Source of the DNA: Pelodictyon phaeoclathratiforme BU-1
GTDB lineage: Bacteria > Bacteroidota > Chlorobiia > Chlorobiales > Chlorobiaceae
DNA length: 64,000 bases
Direction: 5' to 3'
NCBI RefSeq assembly: GCF_000020645.1
Contig: NC_011060.1
Coordinates: forward strand, 1,378,501-1,442,500
A model generated the notes under the pieces. That model was not told where the DNA came from. It made no database searches and was given only the letters and a program-made list of their open reading frames with translations. Positions 7,831-16,481 of this stretch are shown one piece after another; within the stretch, counting starts at the first letter, position 1; the number at the start of each line of letters is the position of its first letter. The translations under genes were made by a program, and so were the position numbers.

Positions 7831-9189
7831 ATGAGTCATACCATTCTTGTTGTCGAAGATGAAAAGGTACAACTGGAGAGCATTGCCGGTTATTTATCCA
7901 AACAAGGCTATCATGTGCTTACCTCATCACGGCCGGTTGAGGCATTGGTCATAGCAAGGGAGCATGCTGTCGATATTGTGCTGACTGACTTCAAAATGCC
8001 CGCAATGAGCGGTGTGGAACTTCTCGATGCACTCAAAAAACTGAATCCCGGTATTGAAGTGATTATCATGACCGCATATGGCAGTATTGAGTCGGCAACA
8101 GAGGCTATGAAGCTCGGAGCGGTGGACTATATTACCAAACCCATTGATCTTTGCCAGCTTCAGCTTATGATCCGTAACACACTGGAACGGAAGTTACTTG
8201 TCAGTGAAAACCGTCAGCTTCGCCAGCAACTTTCAGAGCGCTTCAGTTTCGAGGGGATTGTTTCACAATCAACAGCAATGAGCCAGGTACTCAATATTGC
8301 CGGGCGGGTAGCTTCCAGCAACGCACCTGTTCTTATTACCGGTGAGACCGGAACAGGCAAGGAGCTTATCGCCAAAGCGGTTCATTTTGCAGGTTCCCAC
8401 CATGAAAAACCTTTTGTTGCTGTCAACTGTGCAGCGCTGCCTGAAAATTTGCTTGAAAGTGAACTTTTCGGCCATGAGAAGGGTGCGTTTACGGGAGCTG
8501 ATCGTCAGCGCAAAGGGCGTTTTGAAATGGCTGAAGGAGGAACCCTCTTTATTGATGAAGTTGGCGAAATACCACTGGCCTTGCAGGTCAAACTGCTCAG
8601 GGTTTTACAGGAAAAATCATTTGAACGTGTCGGAAGTTCTCATTCTCTTCAGACAAATGCGCGCATTGTTGCAGCAACCAACCGGGATTTGGAGGCGATG
8701 GTGCGAGAAGGGAAATTCCGGGAAGATCTTTTCTATCGCCTGAACGTTGTTGCTATCAGAATTCCTCCACTCAGGGAACGCAGGGCTGATATTCCTCCAC
8801 TTATCGATGCATTTATCTCGCGCTTTGCTTCCGAAAACAAGAAACGGATTACCGGTATTTCAAGGGAGGCAATGGATACGCTTATGAAATATCCCTACCC
8901 GGGCAATGTTCGTGAACTTGAAAATATTGTGCAGCAGTCCATTGTGCTTTGTCGCGCGGAGATAATTACCCGTGACGACCTGCCGTTACGGGTTCATGAA
9001 GCCTTTTCCGAAAAAGCATCACCCCTCGAAATGGAGGGAACGTTCATCGAAAAGGTGGAAGCTTTTGAGAAATCATTGATTCTTGCAGCACTGAAAGAGG
9101 CTGGTAATGTGCAGACACGCGCATCCGAACGGCTGGGAATAGGCGAAAGACATCTGCGATACAAGCTGAAAAAATATGGAATGAAATAA
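7831..9189 (+). CDS. sigma-54-dependent response regulator, NtrC family
   Basis: Three domains are visible in 452 residues: a receiver with phospho-acceptor D53 (LTDFKMP), an AAA+ sigma-54 activator domain with Walker A GETGTGKE, the sigma-54-contacting loop GAFTGAD, Walker B GGTLFIDEVGEI and the arginine-rich LPLRERRADI region, and a Fis-type helix-turn-helix (ASERLGIGERHLRYKLKKYGM) at the C-terminus. Phosphorylated regulators of this kind remodel sigma-54 RNA polymerase at -24/-12 promoters. The partner kinase gene lies immediately upstream. A near-consensus -24/-12 site occurs 155 bases downstream at 9345, so the exported-protein cluster that follows is the most likely target. Confidence 0.95.
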   Translation: MSHTILVVEDEKVQLESIAGYLSKQGYHVLTSSRPVEALVIAREHAVDIVLTDFKMPAMSGVELLDALKKLNPGIEVIIMTAYGSIESATEAMKLGAVDYITKPIDLCQLQLMIRNTLERKLLVSENRQLRQQLSERFSFEGIVSQSTAMSQVLNIAGRVASSNAPVLITGETGTGKELIAKAVHFAGSHHEKPFVAVNCAALPENLLESELFGHEKGAFTGADRQRKGRFEMAEGGTLFIDEVGEIPLALQVKLLRVLQEKSFERVGSSHSLQTNARIVAATNRDLEAMVREGKFREDLFYRLNVVAIRIPPLRERRADIPPLIDAFISRFASENKKRITGISREAMDTLMKYPYPGNVRELENIVQQSIVLCRAEIITRDDLPLRVHEAFSEKASPLEMEGTFIEKVEAFEKSLILAALKEAGNVQTRASERLGIGERHLRYKLKKYGMK

Positions 9190-9344
9190 TCTTTCGGCGA
9201 GCGGTTTTTTTGCCTACAGTGACGACGATATGGTCGATTTTACGACGAACAAGTCGATACTTCGGAGAATACTGAGGCAAAAAACGCAGGGTACATAATT
9301 TTAAAATCTATGATTATCAATAGATAAGACTATTGACCCGTTTC

Positions 9345-9359
9345 TGGCACGCAATTTGA
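9345..9359 (+). promoter_or_regulatory. sigma-54 (-24/-12) promoter
   Basis: TGGCACG (9345-9351), four bases, then TTGA (9356-9359) fits the TGGCACG-N4-TTGC consensus with a single mismatch at the last base. It lies 85 bases upstream of the first gene of the exported-protein cluster and directly downstream of a sigma-54 activator gene. Enhancer half-sites for the activator were not identified in the 155 bases in between. Confidence 0.8.
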
Positions 9360-9444
9360 TGTTATGGATAGTGATGGCGGAATGAACAGGGAAGAGTGTT
9401 CCGCTTTCAGAACGATAACATTATCCATTTAAACAGGAGTTCTC

Positions 9445-9774
9445 ATGAAAAAAATTATTGGTATGCTTGCGGTTGCCGGAATGGTATTTTTCTTTTCACA
9501 GAGCAGTCAGGTTTTTGCGAAGGGTCCACAGAATCAGGGAATGAGTATGATCGGTGGGGGTGGTATGAGCAATTTTGTTGATCTTAATGGTGATGGCGTT
9601 AACGACAGGGCACTTGATGCCGATGGCGATGGAGTTATCAACCGTCTGGATGCTGATTATGTCCGTCCTCAGGATGGTACAGGCAGTGGTCGTGGAGCCG
9701 TTTCAGGGACAGGAACAGGTACACCAATCCTTGATGGCACAGGCCCTCATGGCGCAGGAAGAGCAGTTCGTTGA
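9445..9774 (+). CDS. exported protein with calcium-binding-type Asp loops
   Basis: A 109-residue protein with a signal peptide (MKKIIGMLAVAGMVFFF...VFA, cleavage near residue 30). The mature part is glycine-rich and holds two acidic loops, DLNGDGVNDRALD and DADGDGVINRLDAD, of the DxDxDG kind seen in EF-hand, dockerin and thrombospondin type-3 repeats. Calcium binding is therefore likely. AGGAG lies 8 nt before the ATG. It is the first gene behind the sigma-54 promoter at 9345 and is related in plan to the next gene. Role unknown; possibly a periplasmic or surface partner of the cytochrome encoded downstream. Confidence 0.8.
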   Translation: MKKIIGMLAVAGMVFFFSQSSQVFAKGPQNQGMSMIGGGGMSNFVDLNGDGVNDRALDADGDGVINRLDADYVRPQDGTGSGRGAVSGTGTGTPILDGTGPHGAGRAVR

Positions 9775-9855
9775 TTGAGTTTGTAACCATTATTTCAGGT
9801 AAGGGAGCTTCCCTGTGAAAGCTCCTCCGCCTGGAATACTTTTCAAGAGAAGATT

Positions 9856-10218
9856 ATGTTTGTTGCCAAAACAGTAACTATTGTTGTTGTTGTCCTCTCT
9901 TTGGGCTGTTTTGTTCGAGAGGCATTTGCCGAAGAGCAGGCAACAGTCAACATGAAGCAGCAAGGGCTGCAAAAAAATGAATCACCAAAAAAGCTGCAAT
10001 TTCTTGATGAAGATGGTGATGGCTTAAATGATCTGATTCGGGACAGTGATGGTGATGGTATTCCCGACGGGAGGATGTGTGACGGGAGTGGAAATAGCTT
10101 GGGCCGGGGAGGTTTTAACCGGCAGGGTGGTGGCTGGATGATAATGAATGGTGCGGGAAATGGTGGGTTCGGGAGAGGTTCTGGTAACGGAGTCCGTCAG
10201 GGACGGGGAAGAAGATAA
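9856..10218 (+). CDS. second exported protein with Asp loops
   Basis: This 120-residue protein has a signal peptide (cleavage near VREAFA, residue 25), a short linker, then DEDGDGLNDLIRDSDGDGIPDGRMCDGSG, which contains two DxDGDG calcium-type loops, and a glycine/arginine-rich tail ending RQGRGRR. It shares the plan of the protein at 9445-9774, so the two probably arose by duplication. A single cysteine lies in RMCDG. It is part of the sigma-54-controlled cluster and is followed 44 bases later by the cytochrome gene. No enzymatic function can be assigned. Confidence 0.75.
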   Translation: MFVAKTVTIVVVVLSLGCFVREAFAEEQATVNMKQQGLQKNESPKKLQFLDEDGDGLNDLIRDSDGDGIPDGRMCDGSGNSLGRGGFNRQGGGWMIMNGAGNGGFGRGSGNGVRQGRGRR

Positions 10219-10262
10219 ACTTGAAGAGAGATAAATCGCTAAAATTTAATGATGATAACGTT

Positions 10263-10673
10263 ATGAAACGATTGGTATTGGTTATGGGTATGGCATTATT
10301 TATAAACCCGGCTGCTGATGCGGCAACGAAAACGTTGGATGGTCAGGCAATTTTTGACAGGAACTGCAGTGTTTGTCATACGGTAAGCCCTCCACCAAAA
10401 TCAGCTCCTCCGATAGCTCCTCTTGCTTCTCGATATCGTATAAAATTTAAAACGAAAGAGGAGGGAGTCAATCATATGGTCGCATTTCTGAAATCACCAA
10501 ATACGCAAAATGCCGTTGAGTCACAAGCCATTAGAAGATTTGGGCTGATGCCGCCATCTCCACTTTCAGAACCGGAATTGAGAGTTGTAGCCGGATGGGT
10601 TTGGGATCAGTATAATCCGGCGACAGGAGCTTGTGGAGGTTTAAGAAACAAAGGACGAATGAACCAATATTGA
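10263..10673 (+). CDS. small periplasmic c-type cytochrome
   Basis: The product is 136 residues from the ATG at 10263, which begins a clear signal peptide (MKRLVLVMGMALFINPAADAA); a TTG at 10221 is in frame but would place 14 charged residues before it. The haem-binding motif is CSVCH at about residue 36 (NCSVCHTV), after FDRN as in class I cytochromes c, and RRFGLMPPSPLSEPELRVVAGWVW supplies the axial methionine and the last helix. One haem per chain. It presumably carries electrons in the periplasm, and its position between calcium-loop proteins and a membrane protein suggests one electron-transfer module. Confidence 0.88.
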   Translation: MKRLVLVMGMALFINPAADAATKTLDGQAIFDRNCSVCHTVSPPPKSAPPIAPLASRYRIKFKTKEEGVNHMVAFLKSPNTQNAVESQAIRRFGLMPPSPLSEPELRVVAGWVWDQYNPATGACGGLRNKGRMNQY

Positions 10674-10745
10674 GCACACAATGTTCGTTCAATATAGTTA
10701 AAGGTGAGGGTTGACGTTCAGTAACAGGTTATCTTCGGGTATGAA

Positions 10746-11579
10746 ATGAAAAAGAAATTCAGTTGGCGGGTGTTTATCAGTTTTGGTCTTTTTATTGCGT
10801 TTTTTTTCCTGCTGATTTCAGGTGTATTCCTCTATATTGCCCCTCCCGGCAGGGTTGCAAACTGGACGGACTGGCGGTTGATGGGTCTCACAAGAACAGA
10901 CTGGAAAAATCAGCATCTTATTTTTGGATTTGCTTTTGGCGTGCTTTCCCTGTTTCATCTTTTTGTTATTAACTGGAAGGGTTTTTTTTCCTACATCAAG
11001 TCAAAAACAACCCAGGGAATTAAAAGTCCGGCAGAACTGGTTTCCATACTTCTCCTTTCGCTCTTTTTCGGAATAGGCACCTTTTACGGGACTCAGCCTT
11101 TTACAGCGATCATAGAGTTTGGTAATCGTATATCGGGCTCATGGGAGCGTAAAGAAGGGCAAGCGCCGGTACCTCATGCTGAGCTTATGAGCCTGACACA
11201 GCTTTCGCAACAACCAGGCCTTGGTGGTGATCCTGAAGCATTGAAAATAAAGCTCGAAAAATCAGGATTAAAAGTGGTATCGGTTAATGAGTCTCTTGCT
11301 GAGATCGCCGAAAAAAATGGTATGGCGGCAGAAAAAGTTTACAGCATTCTTGCTCCAGCAGAAAGAAAAGGATCACAATTTAGTGGAAAGGGTTTTGGAC
11401 AAAAAACCCTGCAGCAGATAGCCGACGAAGCAGATGTATCAGCGACTTCACTGCAGCTTGCACTCCGCCAGAAAGGGGTTGAAGCGAAAACGGATACATC
11501 GCTCAAAACAATTGCCGAAGAGAATGGTATTGAGATGAGAGAGTTGCGGCGATTGCTTGAAACGATGACCAAGAGATAA
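10746..11579 (+). CDS. DUF4405-like membrane protein with C-terminal helical repeats
   Basis: The 277-residue protein has four membrane helices in its first 130 residues. Histidines in NQHLIFGFAFGVLSLFHLF are placed as in the DUF4405/cytochrome b561-like group, so haem b binding is possible but not shown. The soluble C-terminal half contains three repeats of the type LKVVSVNESLAEIAEKNGMAAEKVYSIL, at about residues 175-275: helix-turn-helix units like those in LysM-adjacent or DUF4405 tails. It closes the sigma-54 cluster, followed by an inverted repeat at 11621-11669. With the cytochrome it could form a quinol-linked electron path; this is inference. Confidence 0.75.
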   Translation: MKKKFSWRVFISFGLFIAFFFLLISGVFLYIAPPGRVANWTDWRLMGLTRTDWKNQHLIFGFAFGVLSLFHLFVINWKGFFSYIKSKTTQGIKSPAELVSILLLSLFFGIGTFYGTQPFTAIIEFGNRISGSWERKEGQAPVPHAELMSLTQLSQQPGLGGDPEALKIKLEKSGLKVVSVNESLAEIAEKNGMAAEKVYSILAPAERKGSQFSGKGFGQKTLQQIADEADVSATSLQLALRQKGVEAKTDTSLKTIAEENGIEMRELRRLLETMTKR

Positions 11580-11620
11580 AAAAAGAGTGAAGCGTAACAC
11601 CAGTCTCTCTGCAAGGTTAT

Positions 11621-11669
11621 GGTAAGCCGGAATCCTGTTTCGCGTTTCCGCGTTTTTTTCCGGCTTGCC
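11621..11669 (+). terminator. inverted repeat after the sigma-54 cluster
   Basis: GGTAAGCCGGAA (11621-11632) pairs with TTCCGGCTTGCC (11658-11669) with one G-T mismatch, around a 25-base loop that itself contains a run of seven T. It lies 42 bases after the last gene of the cluster and before a convergent gene. The long loop and lack of a T run after the stem make a classic intrinsic terminator uncertain. Confidence 0.45.
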
Positions 11670-11724
11670 ATTTCTCTTACAGCAGGGTTTGAAGTCTCAG
11701 GAGGGGTGATGGGCTCATGTTGGT

Positions 11725-12093
11725 TTAATGGCAGCCATGACCCTGACAGGCTTGTTGTGGGGTTACTTTAGCTAACAGCCCATTGCTGAAACGCGTTAAA
11801 GCCTCTTGAAGAGTCTTCGATAGTTCTGCCATGTAGACATCGATACCCATCATCTGCAGTCTTGCGATAGCTCCAGCCCCGATTCCGTTGCACAGTACCA
11901 CGTCAATGCCATGTTGTGAGAAGAAATCGGCAGGAGTACATTGTCCGTGATCATGATGCATCGAAGCGTTTGGAATAATTTCAATTGAATTTTTTTCCAT
12001 ATCTGCAACGGCAAAAAAAGGCGCACTACCAAAATGTTCACTCAATTTTGAGTTCAGATCAGCCTGTTCAATTAAAGGGATAATTACTTTCAT
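11725..12093 (-). CDS. NifX/NifB-type iron-molybdenum cofactor domain protein
   Basis: This 122-residue protein is a single dinitrogenase iron-molybdenum cofactor domain. It starts MKVIIPLIEQADLNSKLSEHFGSAPFFAVAD and has the GIDVVLCNGIGAGAIARLQMMGIDVY core. Stand-alone members are common in anaerobes, often beside DUF134 regulators, and are thought to bind metal clusters. The histidines in MHHDHGQC and the tail CQGHGCH could bind metal. A perfect 20-bp palindrome lies 49 bases upstream (12142-12161), shared with the DsrE and OsmC genes. A decayed copy of this gene lies at 20281-20610. No nif genes occur in the window, so a nitrogenase role is not implied. Confidence 0.85.
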   Translation of the reverse strand: MKVIIPLIEQADLNSKLSEHFGSAPFFAVADMEKNSIEIIPNASMHHDHGQCTPADFFSQHGIDVVLCNGIGAGAIARLQMMGIDVYMAELSKTLQEALTRFSNGLLAKVTPQQACQGHGCH

Positions 12094-12141
12094 TGTTTTA
12101 TTTATTGGATTTATTGTACTGCATAGCGGGATTGAGCTGCT

Positions 12142-12161
12142 TTATAAGCATATGCTTATAA
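12142..12161. promoter_or_regulatory. palindromic operator candidate, site 1
   Basis: TTATAAGCATATGCTTATAA is a perfect 20-bp palindrome 49 bases upstream of the NifX-like start. On the minus strand TTGATG, 17 bases, then TATAAG forms a plausible sigma-70 promoter whose -10 lies inside the palindrome, so a bound protein would block transcription. The same element recurs at 21198-21221 and, with one mismatch, at 28671-28694. Confidence 0.75.
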
Positions 12162-12388
12162 TATAGCATATGAAAGTCATCAACCAAGCATAGCGTACCT
12201 GTTTTTGTGACAGGGTATCAGCGCTCTTCTGCAGGTTATTGGGTAATTTGTTTCAAAACCAGTCAATAGTAACGCACCAAGAAGTCATGAGATTATCTGA
12301 GCTTCCGATCTGACCAGACGGATAGCCGACAGGGTAACGATTCTGATGAATAAATGAGAGATGCTGGCGTTTTAAATTTTTTTTATAG

Positions 12389-12422
12389 CTTAAAAGATAG
12401 TAATTGATTACTTTCTTTTAAG
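12389..12422. promoter_or_regulatory. 34-bp near-perfect palindrome, likely TetR operator
   Basis: The arms CTTAAAAGA and TCTTTTAAG enclose AGTAAT-TG-ATTACT, giving a 34-bp element symmetrical except at one pair and the central two bases. It ends 25 bases before the TetR-family start codon, the usual place of an autoregulatory operator for a TetR repressor and its export operon. Confidence 0.7.
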
Positions 12423-12447
12423 GGAAAAGCAGAAGCAGAAACAGAAT

Positions 12448-13059
12448 ATGAAAAGAGCGATAAAAAATCTTTCGGCTGAGAAAAGGCGGTTGGTTACGGT
12501 TGAGGCGGTTATTCAACTTGCTGCTGAAAAAAACCCGGAACATATTACGACGTTGCAGATTGCAGAAAGGATGAATTTGACGCAAGGCGCCTTGTTCCGC
12601 CATTTTCCAACCAAGAATGCGTTATGGCAGTCGGTGATGGAGTGGCTTGCCAGTCAGTTGCTTGGAAGGATTGACAGGGTTATTGAAAATATTGAATCGG
12701 CCATAGAGGCTCTTGAACTTATGTTCATGACCCATCTTGATTTTGTTGTACAGCATCCGGGTGTGCCAAGAATGATCTTTGCTGAACTGCAGCGACCGGA
12801 TAAATCGTCGGCAAAAAAAATTGTAGAAACCATGCTGGCGAGTTATAGTGGGCGCCTTGAAAAACTCTTTAAAAAAGGAATTGCTCAGGGAAAAATTCAC
12901 CCTGGCCTTGATGTGTCATCAGCATCCGTACTGTTTATAGGGATAGTTCAGGGCTTGGTGATGCAGTCACTTATAGCGGGAGACACATCAAAGATGCTCA
13001 GCAACGCCAAACCTGTGTTTGCTCTTTTCCTGCAGGCAATAAAAAAGAGAGAACAATGA
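12448..13059 (+). CDS. TetR-family transcriptional repressor
   Basis: The 203-residue protein has the TetR helix-turn-helix at about residues 14-58 (VTVEAVIQLAAEKNPEHITTLQIAERMNLTQGALFRHFPTKNALW); TQGALFRHFPTK is the recognition helix pattern. The C-terminal half is the helical ligand-binding and dimer domain. Its stop overlaps the start of the adaptor gene (ATGA), so it is the first gene of a four-gene export operon. The palindrome at 12389-12422 is its likely operator. The inducer is presumably a compound exported by the pump. Confidence 0.92.
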   Translation: MKRAIKNLSAEKRRLVTVEAVIQLAAEKNPEHITTLQIAERMNLTQGALFRHFPTKNALWQSVMEWLASQLLGRIDRVIENIESAIEALELMFMTHLDFVVQHPGVPRMIFAELQRPDKSSAKKIVETMLASYSGRLEKLFKKGIAQGKIHPGLDVSSASVLFIGIVQGLVMQSLIAGDTSKMLSNAKPVFALFLQAIKKREQ

Positions 13060-14252
13060 AAATAAAGACAATCAATAAAAAAATGGTGGGATTGCTTGCC
13101 GTTCTGGCACCTCTTCTCCTGCTTTTTGTCTATGTGGCATTGCGCTCGGGTCCTCTTGCTCCCGTGCCGGTAACGGTTATCACTGTTGAAACAAAACAGA
13201 TTCGCCCCGTGTTGTTTGGTATTGGTACTCTTGAGGCAAGATATGCGTATCGGATCGGCTCTGTAGCTGCGGGCAGGATCAAGCTCATTAATGTTGAAGT
13301 GGGAGATGTTGTTCGCGCCGGTCAGGTCATAGGGGAGATAGATCCGGTTGATCTCGATGAGCGTTTGAGCGCTCAACTCTCCCTTATCAAACGGGCAGAG
13401 GCCCAGATAAAATCTGCCGAGGCACAGCTTCGCGATGCCGATACAAGGAAAGAGTTTGCCAGTGGACAGGAAAAACGTTACGGTTTGCTCCTTTCTGCTC
13501 GTGCTGTGAGTGCAGAGTCGGCTGAAGCGAAGCATCAGGAGGCAGAGATTGCCCGAGCATCTGTTTCAGGCGCTGAGGCTGGTGTCCATGCGGCACGTCA
13601 AGAGCTCGCTTCACTCAAGGCAGAATATCAGGGATTGGTGAAGCAACGTCATAATTTGCTGCTCATAGCGCCGGTTGATGGTCTGGTAACAGCCCGTGAT
13701 GCAGAGCCGGGGAATACGGTGTTATCCGGTCAGACCATCATCGAGATGATTAATCCGCGAAGCCTCTGGATTGATGTGCGTTTCGATCAATTGCAGAGCG
13801 CAGGCCTGAAAGCGGCTCTTCCTGCACGGATAACACTTCGTTCTCAACCGGGTCATATTTTTTCCGGTTTTGTCGAGAGGGTTGAGCCCCTCGCTGACCG
13901 GATAACAGAGGAGCTTCTCGCAAAAGTTCTCTTTACTGTTTTACCCGATCCACTGCCACCGGTTGGCGAACTCTGTGAGGTTACGGTTTTGCTTCCTCCT
14001 TTGCCAGAACTTCCCGTTGTCCCCAACGCAAGTGTACATCGAGTTGATGGCCGTCTTGGTGTATGGGTTGTTGAGGGTTCCAGGCTTCATTTTGCCGAGG
14101 TTCGCACCGGCATGGCTGACCGTGATGGTAATCTGCAGATTCTTGGAGGATTAAAAGCTGGAGCAAGAGTGGTGGTGTACAGTAAAAGCGTTTTGCATGC
14201 TGGAAGCCGCATTTCGATTCTTGATCGAAAGAGAAAGGATGGTACCCTGTGA
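13056..14252 (+). CDS. periplasmic adaptor (membrane fusion) protein, DevB-like
   Basis: The 398-residue protein has one N-terminal membrane helix (about residues 11-30) and the HlyD/DevB plan: a first lipoyl half (GSVAAGRIKLINVEVGDVVRAGQVIGEID), a long alpha-hairpin of heptads at about residues 95-205, the second lipoyl half (LIAPVDGLVTARDAEPGNTVLSGQTI) and a beta-barrel domain. It would link an inner-membrane ABC exporter to an outer-membrane channel; no TolC gene lies nearby. It overlaps the repressor gene upstream and the permease gene downstream by 4 bases each, so the four products are translationally coupled. Confidence 0.9.
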   Translation: MKIKTINKKMVGLLAVLAPLLLLFVYVALRSGPLAPVPVTVITVETKQIRPVLFGIGTLEARYAYRIGSVAAGRIKLINVEVGDVVRAGQVIGEIDPVDLDERLSAQLSLIKRAEAQIKSAEAQLRDADTRKEFASGQEKRYGLLLSARAVSAESAEAKHQEAEIARASVSGAEAGVHAARQELASLKAEYQGLVKQRHNLLLIAPVDGLVTARDAEPGNTVLSGQTIIEMINPRSLWIDVRFDQLQSAGLKAALPARITLRSQPGHIFSGFVERVEPLADRITEELLAKVLFTVLPDPLPPVGELCEVTVLLPPLPELPVVPNASVHRVDGRLGVWVVEGSRLHFAEVRTGMADRDGNLQILGGLKAGARVVVYSKSVLHAGSRISILDRKRKDGTL

Positions 14253-15451
14253 TATCTCTTGCCGGACGCGATATTCTGCATGGATGGGGCCGTTTTCTTT
14301 TGACTGGTGTTGGCCTTGGTCTGCTGATTGGAGTGACACTGAGTATGGCTGGTATCTATCGGGGAATGGTTGATGATGCCAACGTCCTGATTGAGAGCAG
14401 TGGAGCTGATCTCTGGGTTGTGCAGCAAGGGACGCTTGGGCCTTATGCCGAACCATCAAGTATTTATGAGGATACCTACCGGAGTATTCTCGGAATGCAG
14501 GGGGTCGCCAGGGCGTCAAATGTGACCTACCTCACCATGCAGGTGCGCCATGCTGACAGTGATGTCCGGGCAATGGTGGTCGGTATTGTTCCAGGCGGAG
14601 CGGGCGAACCAGGCCAGCCCGGCTTTCTCGTCGCCGGTCATCACCTTACCGGAAGCCGCTATGAGGCGGTTGCGGATGTTAAGGCTGGATTTTCCCTTGG
14701 TGATACCATTACTATTCGCCGTAACCGCTATCGGGTTGTTGGGCTTACCCGACGTATGGTTTCATCGGGCGGTGACCCGATGGTTTTTATTCCATTAAAA
14801 GAGGCGCAGCAGGCACAGTTTCTCAAGGATAATGATGCACTTCTTCAGCAGCGACGACGTACGGAAGCCAATCCTCTCTTTAACCGTCCCGCAGTACCGG
14901 GGCTGCTTGAGGCTGTTATTGCCTCTCAGACAACCAATAGTTACGTCAACGCTGTTCTGGTACAGTTGAAACCTGAATATGATCCTGAAATCACGGCTAA
15001 AAATATTCAGCGATGGAAACGGTTGCAGGTCTATACCCGGTCACAGATGAGGACTATTCTTGTTGATAAACTTATTGCGACATCAGCCAAACAGATCGGG
15101 ATGTTTCTGGTCATTCTCTCCATAGTAAGCGCTGCTATTGTAGCATTTATTATCTACACCATGACGATGGCCAAGATCAGGGAGATTGCGGTTCTGAAGT
15201 TGATCGGGACAAGAAACAGGGTGATTGCAAGCATGATCCTTCAGCAGGCATTGGGGCTCGGAGCAATTGGCTTTGTCGTTGGCAAAATAGCCGCAACACT
15301 CTGGTCTCCTTTTTTTCCAAGATATGTTCTTCTTGAACCAGGTGATGCCATAAGAGGCTTTATCGCTGTCATGGTGATCTCTGTTCTGGCAAGTATACTG
15401 GCCATTACAGCAGCTCTCAGGGTTGATCCTGCTGAAGCTATAGGAGGTTGA
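14249..15451 (+). CDS. ABC exporter permease, DevC/MacB-like
   Basis: This 400-residue permease starts with GTG overlapping the adaptor stop. It has one N-terminal helix, a large periplasmic domain of about 240 residues (MacB_PCD-like, GADLWVVQQGT...VVGIVPG) and three C-terminal helices of the FtsX domain (about 275-390). That is the type VII ABC fold, used to export lipids, peptides or small molecules through mechanotransmission. Its ATPase partner follows after one base. Substrate unknown; DevBCA in cyanobacteria exports glycolipids, which is only an analogy. Confidence 0.9.
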   Translation: MISLAGRDILHGWGRFLLTGVGLGLLIGVTLSMAGIYRGMVDDANVLIESSGADLWVVQQGTLGPYAEPSSIYEDTYRSILGMQGVARASNVTYLTMQVRHADSDVRAMVVGIVPGGAGEPGQPGFLVAGHHLTGSRYEAVADVKAGFSLGDTITIRRNRYRVVGLTRRMVSSGGDPMVFIPLKEAQQAQFLKDNDALLQQRRRTEANPLFNRPAVPGLLEAVIASQTTNSYVNAVLVQLKPEYDPEITAKNIQRWKRLQVYTRSQMRTILVDKLIATSAKQIGMFLVILSIVSAAIVAFIIYTMTMAKIREIAVLKLIGTRNRVIASMILQQALGLGAIGFVVGKIAATLWSPFFPRYVLLEPGDAIRGFIAVMVISVLASILAITAALRVDPAEAIGG

Positions 15452-15452
15452 G

Positions 15453-16187
15453 ATGCATACAAGAGGTATTATCATTGAGGGACTGAAAAAACAGTATGGA
15501 AGCGGTGACACCCTGGTGGATGCCTTGAAGGGGGTTGAGATGCAGGTTGCTCTCGGAGAGGTTGTCGGGCTTGTTGGTCCTTCAGGATCGGGGAAAAGTA
15601 CCTTGCTGAAATGTCTTGGGGCTGTAATCGAGCCTTCGGCTGGACGGATGAAGCTTGGGGAGACGATTATCTATGATGGAAAGTGGAAAATCAAGGATTT
15701 GCGTGCGTTGCGGCGGGATAAGATAGGGTTTGTGTTTCAGGCGCCATATCTCATTCCCTTTCTTGACGTGATCGATAATGTGGCACTGCTGCCGATGCTT
15801 GCCGGTGAGGGTAACAGCATTGCCCGCAAAAGAGCCGTCGAGCTGCTTGAGGCACTTGATGTCGGACATCGGGCGAAAGCCATGCCGTCACAGCTTTCCG
15901 GCGGTGAACAGCAGCGAGTGGCTATTGCCAGAGCGCTTGTCAACCACCCTCCGGTAATTCTTGCTGATGAACCAACGGCTCCTCTCGACAGTCAGAGGGC
16001 GCTTGCCGTGATCGGTATTCTCAATGATATGGCTCGTCAGTATGAGACCGCCATTATCATTGTCACCCACGACGAAAAAATCATCCCCACCTTCAAGCGG
16101 ATCTATCATATTCGTGATGGCCGTACCCATGAAGAGGCAGGGGAGGGAAAATCACCCCGGGAACTGATTAAAACTGATAAGGCATGA
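15453..16187 (+). CDS. ABC exporter ATP-binding protein, DevA/LolD-like
   Basis: The 244-residue ATPase shows Walker A GPSGSGKST, Q-loop VFQAPYLIPF, signature LSGGEQQR, Walker B VILADEPTAPLD and the switch histidine in IIVTHDEK. The usual DEPTGALD or DEPTGNLD is DEPTAPLD here, a minor change outside the catalytic glutamate. The enzyme energises the DevC-like permease encoded immediately upstream. It is the last gene of the TetR-controlled operon. Confidence 0.93.
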   Translation: MHTRGIIIEGLKKQYGSGDTLVDALKGVEMQVALGEVVGLVGPSGSGKSTLLKCLGAVIEPSAGRMKLGETIIYDGKWKIKDLRALRRDKIGFVFQAPYLIPFLDVIDNVALLPMLAGEGNSIARKRAVELLEALDVGHRAKAMPSQLSGGEQQRVAIARALVNHPPVILADEPTAPLDSQRALAVIGILNDMARQYETAIIIVTHDEKIIPTFKRIYHIRDGRTHEEAGEGKSPRELIKTDKA

Positions 16188-16481
16188 GCAGAGCAAAGAG
16201 GCTCTCAGATTCATTAAAGAGGAATAGGGGGGGACTTCCTTTTGTCAGGTCGAAACTGAGTGTGAAGGGTTTTGATTGCCGAAGAGGAGGGTACTTTACA
16301 TGGGAGAGCTGCGCCAACTCTTTGTGACGATGATCAGGCGGTAGATGAGCGCGGAGAAGAGTATTCTTGTTGCTGGATTCTTTTTTTAGGCAGAGTTATA
16401 TAGATTGACATTATTTTGCAATAAGAGTCAGCCCTTTCAGTGAACAAATTGGAAGATGAGATTCTCAAACAGAGAGGCCCC

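Noticed and set aside
12948..13535. 195-codon minus-strand frame across the tetR/adaptor junction
   Set aside because: It overlaps two well supported coupled genes and shows no domain.
16188..16481. Molybdenum cofactor riboswitch before moaCB
   Set aside because: The position suits one but the conserved helices were not recognised by eye; a Moco-motif covariance search would decide.
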